Assembly: GCA_019104865.1 (NCBI GenBank)
Contig: JAHRWZ010000030.1
Coordinates: 35,566 to 99,565, forward strand
Source: Castellaniella sp.
GTDB taxonomy: Bacteria > Pseudomonadota > Gammaproteobacteria > Burkholderiales > Burkholderiaceae_B
DNA length: 64,000 nt
Direction: 5' to 3'
Position numbers and translations under genes: made by a program. This document shows, in pieces, positions 37,069 to 45,174 of this stretch (position 1 is its first letter; each line of letters opens with the position of its first letter). The notes beneath the pieces are model-generated. The model was not told the DNA's origin. It searched no databases and saw only the letters and a list, made by a program, of their open reading frames with translations.

Positions 37069-38355
37069 TTACCGGGCCGGACGGAACCGATAGCGCTCCA
37101 GCGACTCGCGCTTCATTTCGATCGAATAACCCGGCCGGGTCGGCGGCATATAGGCCGCGTTGCGGATCCTGCAGGGATCGACGAAGTGCTCGTGCAGGTG
37201 ATCGACGTATTCGATCACGCGGCCCTCGCGGGTCGCGGCGAAGCACAGATAGTCGATCATCGACAGGTGCTGCACGTACTCGCACAGACCGACGCCGCCC
37301 GCATGCGGGCAGACCTTCAGGCCATGCTTGGCCGCCATCAGCATGACCGCCAGCACTTCGTTGACCCCGCCCAGCCGGCAGGCGTCGATCTGCACGACAT
37401 CCACCGCCGATTCCATGATGAGCTGCTTGAACATGATCCGGTTCTGGCACATTTCGCCCGTGGCGACCTGCATCCGGCCCAGCATGGCCTGGCGGATACG
37501 CCGATGCCCGGCGATATCGTCCGGACTGGTGGGCTCTTCGATGAACCAGGGCCGGGCAAAGGCCAGTTGCTCCAGCCAGGGAATGGCCTGATCGACCTCC
37601 CAGACCTGATTGGCATCGATCATCAGATGGCGGTCCGGCCCCAGCACCTCGCGCGCGATGCGGACCCGGCGGATGTCGTCGTCAAGATCCCGGCCGACCT
37701 TGAGCTTGATGTACGAAAATCCCGCATCGACCGCTTCGGTGGCGAGCCGGCGCAGCTTGTCGTCGCTATAGCCCAGCCAGCCGGCCGAGGTGGTGTAGCA
37801 GGGATAGCCGTTGCGCTGCAGGTCGTCGCGCCGTTCGGCCTTGCCCATAGCGCGTTGCTTCAGCAGCCGCAGCGCTTCGTCGGGCGTGATGCAGTCGGTG
37901 ATGTAGCGGAAGTCGATCAGGCTGACGAGCTGCTCCGGCGTCATGTCGGCCACCAGGCGCCAGACCGGTTTGCCCTCGGCCTTGGCCCAGAGATCCCAGA
38001 CCGCATTGACGAGCGCGGCCGTGGCCAGGTGGATGGCCCCCTTGTCGGGGCCGATCCAGCGCAACTGGCTGTCGGACGTCATGTGGCGCCAGAAGCGGCC
38101 CATGTCCTGAGTGATCCACTGCAGATCCAGACCGATCAGCAGGGGTTTTAGCGCCTCGATCGCCGTGCAGCAGATTTCCGTGCCACGGCCGATCGTGAAG
38201 GTAAGACCATGACCTTCCAACCCTTCGGTATCCGTATGCAGGATCGCATAGGCCGCCGAATAATCAGGATCCGGGTTCATGGCATCCGAACCGTCCAGAT
38301 TTTTGGAAGTGGGAAAACGGACGTCCAGGACTTCGATGGATTGAATGATGGTCAT
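37069..38355 (-). CDS. L-fuconate dehydratase-like enolase-superfamily enzyme
   Basis: A 428-residue enolase-superfamily member. TIIQSIEVLDVRFPTSKNLDGSDAMNPDPDYSAAYAILHTDTEGLEGHGLTFTIGRG is the capping domain. The barrel has FSYIKLKVGRDLDDD (catalytic KxK), LMIDANQVWEV, FIEEPTSPDD, ATGEMCQNR (metal ligands Asp, Glu, Glu) and CPHAGGVGLCEYVQHL (catalytic His). This pattern and length match L-fuconate dehydratase. It would make 2-keto-3-deoxy-L-fuconate for the SDR enzyme. It is the last gene of the ABC transporter operon, which ties transport to this substrate. Confidence 0.88.
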   Translation of the reverse strand: MTIIQSIEVLDVRFPTSKNLDGSDAMNPDPDYSAAYAILHTDTEGLEGHGLTFTIGRGTEICCTAIEALKPLLIGLDLQWITQDMGRFWRHMTSDSQLRWIGPDKGAIHLATAALVNAVWDLWAKAEGKPVWRLVADMTPEQLVSLIDFRYITDCITPDEALRLLKQRAMGKAERRDDLQRNGYPCYTTSAGWLGYSDDKLRRLATEAVDAGFSYIKLKVGRDLDDDIRRVRIAREVLGPDRHLMIDANQVWEVDQAIPWLEQLAFARPWFIEEPTSPDDIAGHRRIRQAMLGRMQVATGEMCQNRIMFKQLIMESAVDVVQIDACRLGGVNEVLAVMLMAAKHGLKVCPHAGGVGLCEYVQHLSMIDYLCFAATREGRVIEYVDHLHEHFVDPCRIRNAAYMPPTRPGYSIEMKRESLERYRFRPAR

Positions 38356-38368
38356 GGTCGCGCCTGCC

Positions 38369-39190
38369 TTACTTGCCTTCGGCCACGATTTCCGCCGGCA
38401 AATCGGCACCGTGGTACTTTTTGTAGATGGTGTTCAGCTCACCGTTTTTCAGGTTCTTGCGGATCAGCTCGTTCATCTTGTCGAGCAACTGCGGATTGTT
38501 CTTGGCCACCCCGAGGCCCAGCATGGACGTGGCCATGACGATCTTGGTGACCAGCGGCGGTTTGCCGCTTTCGGCCAGTTGCTTGTTCAGCGATGCAATG
38601 ATGGCCGGTGCCCCGGAATAGATGTTGCTGCGCCCGCTGGTGACCGCCGTCATGGCGGTGGCGTCATTCTCGAAGCGCACGATGTTCGTGTCGGCGGGGG
38701 CCATCTTGGTCACATTGGCATCATTGGTGGTGCCGCGCGCGGTGACCACTGTCTTGCCGGCCAGATCTCCGATTGTCTTGATGTTTTCGCTGGCTGGCGC
38801 CGCGATCACGGACTGGATGACCGCGTACGGAATCGTGAAGTCGATGACTTCCTTGCGCTGGGGGGTGATCGTCAGGCTGGAGATCACGACATCGGCCTTG
38901 TCCGTCAGCAGAAACGGAATGCGGTTGGCCTGCGTGGTGGGCACGATGTTGAGCTTGACCCCCAGGTCCTTGGCCAGCAGCCGTGCGGTTTCGACATCCG
39001 AGCCGACTTCCTTCAGATTGGCGTCCTTCATGCCATAGGGCGGCGCGTTCAGATCGATCGCCACGCGCAGGGCCTTCTGCTGCATGACCTGATCCAGCAT
39101 GGCGGCGTGGGCTGGCGCCAGGGCAGCACACAGGGTGGCGGCCGAAACGGCCAGGACGGCCAGGCTGCGGTTCAGGGGAAAGCGCTTCAT
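38369..39190 (-). CDS. Polar-amino-acid-type ABC solute-binding protein 2
   Basis: A 273-residue binding protein with signal peptide MKRFPLNRSLAVLAVSAATLCAALAPAHA. SBP family 3 features are KALRVAIDLNAPPYGMKDANLKEVGSDVETARLLA, SSLTITPQRKEVIDFTIPYA (Arg112 retained) and RGTTNDANVTKM. The region where amino-acid binders carry an Asp reads NIYSGAPAIIAS, with Ala194 or Gly193 at that place. ATG 39190 has AGGAG upstream. It lies between the ATPase and fuconate dehydratase genes of one minus-strand operon. Confidence 0.9.
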   Translation of the reverse strand: MKRFPLNRSLAVLAVSAATLCAALAPAHAAMLDQVMQQKALRVAIDLNAPPYGMKDANLKEVGSDVETARLLAKDLGVKLNIVPTTQANRIPFLLTDKADVVISSLTITPQRKEVIDFTIPYAVIQSVIAAPASENIKTIGDLAGKTVVTARGTTNDANVTKMAPADTNIVRFENDATAMTAVTSGRSNIYSGAPAIIASLNKQLAESGKPPLVTKIVMATSMLGLGVAKNNPQLLDKMNELIRKNLKNGELNTIYKKYHGADLPAEIVAEGK

Positions 39191-39240
39191 GGTGGGTCTC
39201 CTGTGAAATATCGGACTCTGTCGGGCGGATGCCCTGGTAT

Positions 39241-39975
39241 TCAAAGCCCGTTGCTGACGAATTGTTGTAATTCCGGGGTTTGGGGCTGGCGCAGGATATC
39301 GGCGCCGCCCTGTTCGTGGATACGGCCTTCGTACATGAAGATCACACGGTGGGCGAGCTTCATGGCGAACGCCATTTCGTGGGTGACGAGCACCATGGTC
39401 ATGCCCCCCGCGGCCAGTTTCTCGATGACACGCAGGACCTCGCCGGTCAGTTGCGGATCGAGGGCCGAGGTGACTTCGTCGAACAGCATGAGCTTAGGGC
39501 CCATGGCCAGCGAGCGGGCAATGGCCACGCGCTGCTGCTGGCCACCAGACAATTGTTCCGGATAAAAGCCCGCCTTCTCGCTCAGGCCGACCTGGGCGAG
39601 CACATCGGCGGCGATGCGGCGCGCCTGCTCGGTCGGGATCTTGCGTACGGACCGGGGCGCCAGCGTGATGTTCTGTTCGACGGTCAGGTGCGGGAACAGG
39701 TTGTAGCTCTGGAAGACGATACCGACGTCCTGGCGCAGTTTTTTCAGATCGCCACTGGAGATGCCGGCGCCAAAAGTGTGGCCGCAGACCGTGATCTCGC
39801 CCTCGTCAATGATTTCCAGATGATCCATGCAGCGCAGCGCGGTGCTCTTTCCCGAGCCGCTCTGGCCGATGATGGCAACAATCTCGCCCTTGGCGACGCT
39901 CAGATCGATACCCTTGAGGACATGGTTCTCGCCGAACCGTTTGTGGACATTCGTGAGACGGACGACTTCTGTCAT
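39241..39975 (-). CDS. ABC transporter ATP-binding protein (GlnQ-like)
   Basis: A 244-residue cytoplasmic ATPase of the polar-amino-acid uptake class. It has Walker A GQSGSGKST, the Q-loop GIVFQSYNLFPHLTVEQNI, signature LSGGQQQRVAIARSLAM, Walker B LMLFDEVTSALDP and the H-loop VLVTHEMAFA. It energises the two permeases encoded just upstream. The next gene downstream encodes binding protein 2. Confidence 0.95.
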   Translation of the reverse strand: MTEVVRLTNVHKRFGENHVLKGIDLSVAKGEIVAIIGQSGSGKSTALRCMDHLEIIDEGEITVCGHTFGAGISSGDLKKLRQDVGIVFQSYNLFPHLTVEQNITLAPRSVRKIPTEQARRIAADVLAQVGLSEKAGFYPEQLSGGQQQRVAIARSLAMGPKLMLFDEVTSALDPQLTGEVLRVIEKLAAGGMTMVLVTHEMAFAMKLAHRVIFMYEGRIHEQGGADILRQPQTPELQQFVSNGL

Positions 39976-40018
39976 GCGAGGACTCCCTGGGCGATCGGCC
40001 GGACCATGCCGTGTCTGT

Positions 40019-40666
40019 TCATGAGCGGACCACCGTCAGTTTGCGTTCCAGCCGCAGGCTGAACCAGGACAGCGGATAGCAGATCAGGAAATACAGGACC
40101 GCTGCCGCGCCGAAATAAAGGAATGGCTTGAAGGTGGAATTGTTCAGGATCTTGGCGTTGTAGGACAGTTCGGCAAAGCCGATCACCAGCGACGCAAAGG
40201 AGGTGTTCTTGACGATCTGCACCATGAAACCGACCGTCGGCGGCACCGCGATCTTGAAAGCCTGCGGCAGGATGACCTTGAACATGCGCTGGATGCGGTT
40301 CAGGCCCAGGCACTCCGCAGCTTCCCATTGATTTTTCGGCACCGACTCGATGCATCCGCGCCAGATTTCACCCAGGAAGGCCGCGGCATGCACAGTCAGG
40401 GCCAACACGGCGGCAAACAGTGGCGACGTGTCGGAAAAACCCAGAATGGACGGACCATAGAAGCAGATGCCCATGATGACCAACAGCGGCGTGCCCTGGA
40501 TGACATTGATGTAACCGAAAGCGCCGCCCCTCACCAGCGGGTGGCCGGACACCCGCATCAGCGCGATGGACAGCCCCAGCAGCGCCGAAAAGATGAAGGT
40601 CAGCGCGGACAGCAGCACTGTGCCCCAGGCACCCAGCAGCAGATAGAGCAGTTGTTCATGATTCAT
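40019..40666 (-). CDS. ABC transporter permease (HisM/GlnP type), second permease
   Basis: A 215-residue inner-membrane permease with about five hydrophobic helices. The EAA loop is AAFLGEIWRGCIESVPKNQWEAAECLGLNRIQRMFKVILPQA, which docks the ATPase. ATG 40666 (MNHEQLLYLLLG) follows GAGAGG. The longer open frame upstream is the preceding permease in another frame. It starts 10 bp after the first permease gene, so the two are co-expressed and likely form a heterodimer. Confidence 0.92.
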   Translation of the reverse strand: MNHEQLLYLLLGAWGTVLLSALTFIFSALLGLSIALMRVSGHPLVRGGAFGYINVIQGTPLLVIMGICFYGPSILGFSDTSPLFAAVLALTVHAAAFLGEIWRGCIESVPKNQWEAAECLGLNRIQRMFKVILPQAFKIAVPPTVGFMVQIVKNTSFASLVIGFAELSYNAKILNNSTFKPFLYFGAAAVLYFLICYPLSWFSLRLERKLTVVRS

Positions 40667-40676
40667 GACAGGCCTC

Positions 40677-41360
40677 TCAGAGCGGCGTACCGAGTCTGCG
40701 CTTGCGCACGAACAGGGCCTTGCCGGCCAGCGCAAAGGCCCCGCGCACCAGCGCCGACATGGCCAGATACACCACCCAGAGCACGATGAAGACTTCGAAA
40801 TTGCGGAAGGTGAGCGCCTGGACATTGCCCGAAATGCCGAACAGGTCTTCTGTGCCCACTGCCGACAACAGACTGGTGACCAGCATCAGCAGGACGAACT
40901 GACTGGTCAGGGCGGGATAGACGCGCTCGAGTGCCGGCACCAGGATGACGTGCCAGTAGACCTGCAGCGGCGACAGGCCCAGACATTCACCGGCCTCGCG
41001 CTGGCTGCGGGGCACCGACTCGATGCCGGCGCGGACGATTTCGCAGGTGTAGGCCGTGATGTTGATGACCAGGGCCAGGATGGCGCCAGCGAGGATCGAC
41101 ATCGTGAGCCCGACGCTGGACAGGCCGAAGATCAGGAAATAGCTCTGGATGATGAGCGGCGTATTGCGGATGACTTCGACGTAGCCCCCGACGATGCGGC
41201 GCGTCAGCGGCCCGCCCGAGCTGCGCGCAATGGCGCAAGCCACCCCCATGACGAAACCGGCCAACGTGGACCAGAAGGACATCACGAGCGTCGTTTCGGC
41301 CCCCTGCAGGAACAGCGGCCAGTACTGCAATACGGCACTGAAATCGAATTGGTAGGTCAT
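40677..41360 (-). CDS. ABC transporter permease (HisQ type), first permease
   Basis: A 227-residue permease with about five hydrophobic helices. The EAA loop is AYTCEIVRAGIESVPRSQREAGECLGLSPLQVYWHVILVPALERVYPAL. It is the first gene of the minus-strand operon permease-permease-ATPase-binding protein-fuconate dehydratase. The divergent gap to the GntR gene holds two 15-bp FadR-type operators. Confidence 0.92.
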   Translation of the reverse strand: MTYQFDFSAVLQYWPLFLQGAETTLVMSFWSTLAGFVMGVACAIARSSGGPLTRRIVGGYVEVIRNTPLIIQSYFLIFGLSSVGLTMSILAGAILALVINITAYTCEIVRAGIESVPRSQREAGECLGLSPLQVYWHVILVPALERVYPALTSQFVLLMLVTSLLSAVGTEDLFGISGNVQALTFRNFEVFIVLWVVYLAMSALVRGAFALAGKALFVRKRRLGTPL

Positions 41361-41427
41361 GGTCTGGCCTTGTCACCCGGCGGGGCCGGGTACTGGTTCT
41401 ATGGCTGGTGATAGTCTAAAAGGACTG

Positions 41428-41442
41428 ACCGGTAAAACCAGT
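41428..41442. promoter_or_regulatory. FadR-type GntR operator 1 (ACCGGT-AAA-ACCAGT)
   Basis: A 15-bp near-palindrome with 6-bp half sites around a 3-bp centre. FadR-subfamily regulators typically bind T-GT-NNN-AC-A sites of this design. It lies in the divergent gap between the ABC transporter operon and the GntR gene. Confidence 0.65.
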
Positions 41443-41467
41443 TATGGATTTCCCTAGTTTTTGTAAA

Positions 41468-41482
41468 ACCGGTCTGACCAGA
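41468..41482. promoter_or_regulatory. FadR-type GntR operator 2 (ACCGGT-CTG-ACCAGA)
   Basis: A second copy of the operator design, centred 40 bp from the first, close to four helical turns. Two phased sites would let one dimer pair control both divergent promoters, or allow looping. Confidence 0.65.
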
Positions 41483-41528
41483 TAAAATATGGACTCTTGG
41501 ATCTGCAAGGCACGTCGGGGGAATCACC

Positions 41529-42287
41529 ATGGAAAAATCAGGCTCATCGATCCATACGCTGGATCGCACGCGCGGCTACATCCATGTGGCCGACGCCCTG
41601 CGACGGGAAATTCGCGACATGCGGGTATCTGAAGGGACCCGCCTGCCGTCCGAACGCGAACTCGCCCAACGGCTCAGGATCTCCCGCCCCAGCCTGCGCG
41701 AGGCCCTGATCGTGCTCGAACTGCAGGGGGAAATCGAAATCCGGGTCGGTTCGGGCATTTATCTGAAGCAGGCCCCCCCCCTGCATGAAGGAACGGAGTC
41801 GGCGTCGATCCGTGACGAACCCGGTCACGACGACGCCTTGATGGGATACAGCCCGCAGGACGTAAGCCAGACCCGGTATTTCCTGGAAGGCGGCGTGGCG
41901 GCGCATGCCGCCCGGTTCATCTCCCGCGACCAACTCAAGACGCTGGGCGCCAGTCTCGCGGCCATGCGCCAGGCGGTCGGACGCCGGAACGACACGGGCG
42001 ACCAGCCCCTGGCCGATGCCGATAGACTCTTTCATGTCACCCTGGCCTCGACGACCAGCAATCGTCTGCTGACGCAGACCCTGGAAAACCTGTTCGATCA
42101 GCGATACACCCCCATCGGGGGCTCCATGCACCGTCTCTTCGACACCGAATCGGTCTGGCAGGACGCGGTGGGGGAACACCAGGAAATCTACGAGGCGGTC
42201 GCCGATCGCGACCCGCTGCAGGCGCAGGCCGCCATGTACCGGCACCTCACGCGGGCGCATGCCCGCCTGATGGCGGTCATTGGTTAG
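41529..42287 (+). CDS. GntR family regulator, FadR subfamily
   Basis: A 252-residue regulator. The winged HTH is near residues 12-80 (RGYIHVADALRREIRDMRVSEGTRLPSERELAQRLRISRPSLREALIVLELQGEIEIRVGSGIYL). The all-helical FCD effector domain follows, with DADRLFHVTLASTTSNRLL and VGEHQEIYEAVADRDPLQAQAAMYRHLTRAHARL carrying the metal/ligand His residues. It is divergent from the ABC-fucD operon and 33 bp before the UxaA-type gene, so it probably controls both and senses a sugar-acid intermediate. Confidence 0.94.
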   Translation: MEKSGSSIHTLDRTRGYIHVADALRREIRDMRVSEGTRLPSERELAQRLRISRPSLREALIVLELQGEIEIRVGSGIYLKQAPPLHEGTESASIRDEPGHDDALMGYSPQDVSQTRYFLEGGVAAHAARFISRDQLKTLGASLAAMRQAVGRRNDTGDQPLADADRLFHVTLASTTSNRLLTQTLENLFDQRYTPIGGSMHRLFDTESVWQDAVGEHQEIYEAVADRDPLQAQAAMYRHLTRAHARLMAVIG

Positions 42288-42320
42288 CGTCCCGTCCGGG
42301 TCATCACACCAGAGGTTTTC

Positions 42321-43841
42321 ATGCAGAAAAACACGCTCCGCCTGAACGAAGGCGACAACGTCCTGATCGCCATCGAGCAGCTGATGCCCGGCGACGAGGT
42401 CCACGGAATCCGGGTACAAAGGCTGATTCCGCCCGGGCACAAGCTGGCCGCCTGCGCGATTCCCGCCGGCAACCCGGTCTTCCGCTATGGCCAGGTGATC
42501 GGGACCGCAAGCTGCGACATCCCGGCGGGCCAGCACGTGCACGTCCACAACCTTCACATGGCCGACCTGAGGCACGACTACGAATTCTGCACCCGCACGA
42601 AAGATCTGCCCATCGATCCCGACCGGGATACCTTCCTGGGCATCCGCCGGCCCGGCAGTCGGGTGGCGACCCGCAACTACATCGGCATCCTGACGACGGT
42701 CAACTGCTCGGCGACCGTGGCGCGCGCCGTGGCCGACCACTTCAGGCGGGACATCAACCCGACCGCCCTGGAAGATTTTCCCAACGTAGACGGCGTCGTG
42801 GCGCTCACGCACACGACCGGATGCGGCATGGCCGCCCAGGGAGAGGCCATCGACACGCTGCGCCGCACCCTGGCCGGCTATGCCCGGCACGTCAATTTCC
42901 ATTCCGTGCTGTTGATCGGCCTGGGCTGCGAGACCAACCAGATCAGCGGGGTCCTGGAAGCCGGCGATTTGCGGGAAGGACCGCAGCTGCACACCTATTC
43001 CATCCAGGATGCCGGCGGCACCGGCAAGGCCGTCGCACGGGGAATCGCGAAGGTACGCGAGATGCTGGCGGCGGCCAACCAGGTCGAACGGGTGCCGGTA
43101 TCCGCCTCGAACCTGGTGATCGGCCTGCAGTGCGGCGGCTCCGACGGCTATTCCGGGATCACCGCCAACCCGGCGCTGGGCGCAGCCATGGACCGGCTGG
43201 TGCAGGCGGGCGGCACCGCCCTTCTTTCCGAGACACCGGAGATCTACGGGGCCGAACACCTGCTGATCCAGCGGGCCGCCAGCCGCGCGGTCGGCGAAAA
43301 GCTGATCGCGCGCATCGACTGGTGGCGCGAATACTGCGCCCGCAACCGGATGGAAATGAACAACAACCCCTCGGCCGGGAACAAGGCGGGCGGGCTGACG
43401 ACCATCCTGGAAAAATCCCTGGGCGCGGTCGCCAAGGCGGGCACCACCAACCTCAACGACGTCATCGGCTATGCCGAACCCGTGACCGCGCGCGGACTGG
43501 TGTTCATGGACTCGCCCGGCTTCGATCCGGTCTCGGCCACCGGGCAGGTGGCATCGGGCGCGAACCTGATCTGCTTCACCACCGGGCGCGGATCGGCCTA
43601 CGGCTGCATGCCTACCCCGTCGCTCAAGCTCAGTACCAATACTGCCTGCTGGGAGCGCCAGCAAGAGGATATCGACTTGAACTGCGGCACCATCATCACC
43701 GGCCAGGACTCGGTCGATGCCGTGGGCGAGCGCATCTACCGGCTGATCCTGGACACCGCATCGGGAACCCGCAGCAAGAGCGAGCTGTACGGCTACGGGC
43801 AGAACGAGTTCGCCCCCTGGCAGCTCGGCGCCACGGTCTGA
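42321..43841 (+). CDS. UxaA/GarD-type sugar-acid dehydratase (altronate dehydratase family)
   Basis: A 506-residue protein with an N-terminal SAF domain (residues ~1-85, NVLIAIEQLMPGDEVHG, PAGQHVHVHNLHM) and the large GarD/UxaA catalytic region (GIRRPGSRVATRNYIGILTTVNCSATVARAVADHF, THTTGCGM, LLIGLGCETNQISG, GLQCGGSDGYSGITANPALG, CFTTGRGSAYGCMPTPSLKLSTNTACW). The conserved Cys and His residues bind iron in this family. Members dehydrate D-altronate, D-galactarate or similar acids. The true substrate is unknown, but the neighbours suggest a deoxy or pentonic acid related to fuconate. Confidence 0.88.
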   Translation: MQKNTLRLNEGDNVLIAIEQLMPGDEVHGIRVQRLIPPGHKLAACAIPAGNPVFRYGQVIGTASCDIPAGQHVHVHNLHMADLRHDYEFCTRTKDLPIDPDRDTFLGIRRPGSRVATRNYIGILTTVNCSATVARAVADHFRRDINPTALEDFPNVDGVVALTHTTGCGMAAQGEAIDTLRRTLAGYARHVNFHSVLLIGLGCETNQISGVLEAGDLREGPQLHTYSIQDAGGTGKAVARGIAKVREMLAAANQVERVPVSASNLVIGLQCGGSDGYSGITANPALGAAMDRLVQAGGTALLSETPEIYGAEHLLIQRAASRAVGEKLIARIDWWREYCARNRMEMNNNPSAGNKAGGLTTILEKSLGAVAKAGTTNLNDVIGYAEPVTARGLVFMDSPGFDPVSATGQVASGANLICFTTGRGSAYGCMPTPSLKLSTNTACWERQQEDIDLNCGTIITGQDSVDAVGERIYRLILDTASGTRSKSELYGYGQNEFAPWQLGATV

Positions 43842-43846
43842 GCCCG

Positions 43847-43917
43847 GCTCGACGCCTGCGCCGGCGTCGAGCTGGGCAGCGCGCGAGTGTCCTGTTCGGT
43901 TAATCCGTACAGGACAC
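43847..43917. terminator. Two stem-loops between convergent uxaA-like and FAH genes
   Basis: GCTCGACGC pairs with GCGTCGAGC (43847-43872), and GTGTCCTGT pairs with ACAGGACAC (43887-43917). Both are perfect 9-bp stems. The second ends at the stop codon of the convergent FAH gene. T-tracts are absent. Confidence 0.6.
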
Positions 43918-45077
43918 TAGGTCAGCAAGCCCCTGCCGGCCAGGTTGCGCATCAGCCAGCGGATGCCCCCCGTCCATTCCGGCGCGGTTTCGCTGTGGGT
44001 GACCCGGTTGATCAGCGCACCCAGATGGGGAGAGCTGATGCACACGACGTCGCCCAGTTTGTGGGTGAACCCCTGGCCCGGCGCACCCCGATCATCGGTC
44101 GGCGCAAACAGGGTCCCCGTGAACAGCATGAAACCATCCGGGTATTGGTGATGCCGTCCGCAGGTCTGGCCGACCAGGTCCGTCAGATCGCGGCTGATCT
44201 TGCGGATCGAGCTGTGGCCATCCAGCGTGAAACCGTCTTCGCCGGTCACCTGCAGGTCGATGTCGAGCTGGCGGGCATCATCCAGCGTGAAATGCGCGTC
44301 GAACACCCGGATGAAGGGCCCGATGGCGCATGAGGCGTTGTTGTCCTTGGCCTTGCCCAGCAACAGGGCGCTGCGGCCCTCGATGTCACGCAGGTTCACG
44401 TCGTTGCCCAGCGTGACGCCCCGCACCTCGCCGCGTGAGTTCACCGCCAGGACCAGTTCAGGCTCCGGATTGTTCCAACGGGAAGCCTGCAGGATGCCGA
44501 TCGGCGACCCGCACCCCACTGCGGATAGCACCGGCGCCTTGGTGAAGACCTCGGCGTCCGGCCCGATGCCGACCTCCAGGTACTGCGACCATAGCCCTTC
44601 CCGAACCAAGTACTGGCGCACCTTGTCGGCCTCCGGCGAACCGGGCCGGATGCTGGAGATGGCCGCGCCGATGGCCTGTCCGATCGTGTCACGGATCCGC
44701 GCGGCGCGCTGCGGATCGCCGCCGGCCTTCTCCTCGATGACCCGTTCGAGCATGCTGCCGGCGAAGGTCACGCCGCAGGCCTTGATGACCTGCAGGTCGC
44801 ACGGCGCGACGAAGCGGGCCGCCGCCGTGTCGTGGCCCAGCGTGGCCCTGGCCACCGCGTCGAAGGTCCAGCGCGCTGCGGGGGCCTGGGCCAGGATCGT
44901 CGGAAGATCGTCCTCTTCGAGCAGGTCGGCCACGGTCGGACACCGTGCCGTGAGGTCGAACAGCGTGCGCTGCCGGATCGCAACGACGCTGGGACCCCCA
45001 TCGCGGGGGTCATGGACACGCCCGATCAGCAAAGCCCGGTCGGCGTCTGTGGGGAGCAGGGAGGCTATATCTTGCAT
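43917..45077 (-). CDS. FAH-family enzyme, possible 2-keto-3-deoxy-sugar-acid dehydratase
   Basis: A 386-residue protein whose C-terminal half is the FAH fold: CGVTFAGSMLERVIEEKAGG, GPDAEVFTKAPVLSAVGCGSPIGI, PEPELVLAVNSRGEVRGVTLGNDVNLRDIEGRSALLLGKAKDNNASCAIGPFIRVFD and LFTGTLFAPTDDRGAPGQGFTHKLGDVVCISSP. The longer N-terminus and the GNDVNLRDIEGRSALLLGKAKDNN run resemble 2-keto-3-deoxy-D-arabinonate dehydratases, by recollection. Acting after the UxaA-type dehydratase it could produce an alpha-keto semialdehyde; no semialdehyde dehydrogenase is in the window. Confidence 0.75.
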   Translation of the reverse strand: MQDIASLLPTDADRALLIGRVHDPRDGGPSVVAIRQRTLFDLTARCPTVADLLEEDDLPTILAQAPAARWTFDAVARATLGHDTAAARFVAPCDLQVIKACGVTFAGSMLERVIEEKAGGDPQRAARIRDTIGQAIGAAISSIRPGSPEADKVRQYLVREGLWSQYLEVGIGPDAEVFTKAPVLSAVGCGSPIGILQASRWNNPEPELVLAVNSRGEVRGVTLGNDVNLRDIEGRSALLLGKAKDNNASCAIGPFIRVFDAHFTLDDARQLDIDLQVTGEDGFTLDGHSSIRKISRDLTDLVGQTCGRHHQYPDGFMLFTGTLFAPTDDRGAPGQGFTHKLGDVVCISSPHLGALINRVTHSETAPEWTGGIRWLMRNLAGRGLLT

Positions 45078-45174
45078 GGTCTGAATGAAAAGGAAAATCG
45101 GGGGCTGCCGACGAGCATACTATGAACGTGAACACGGCGGCGCAGGGCTCCCGCACCCGCCGCACGGCCCGGGC

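Noticed and set aside
41544..43664. Open frame of 706 codons on the minus strand opposite the GntR and UxaA-type genes
   Set aside because: It crosses two well-supported plus-strand genes and their gap and shows no recognisable domain.
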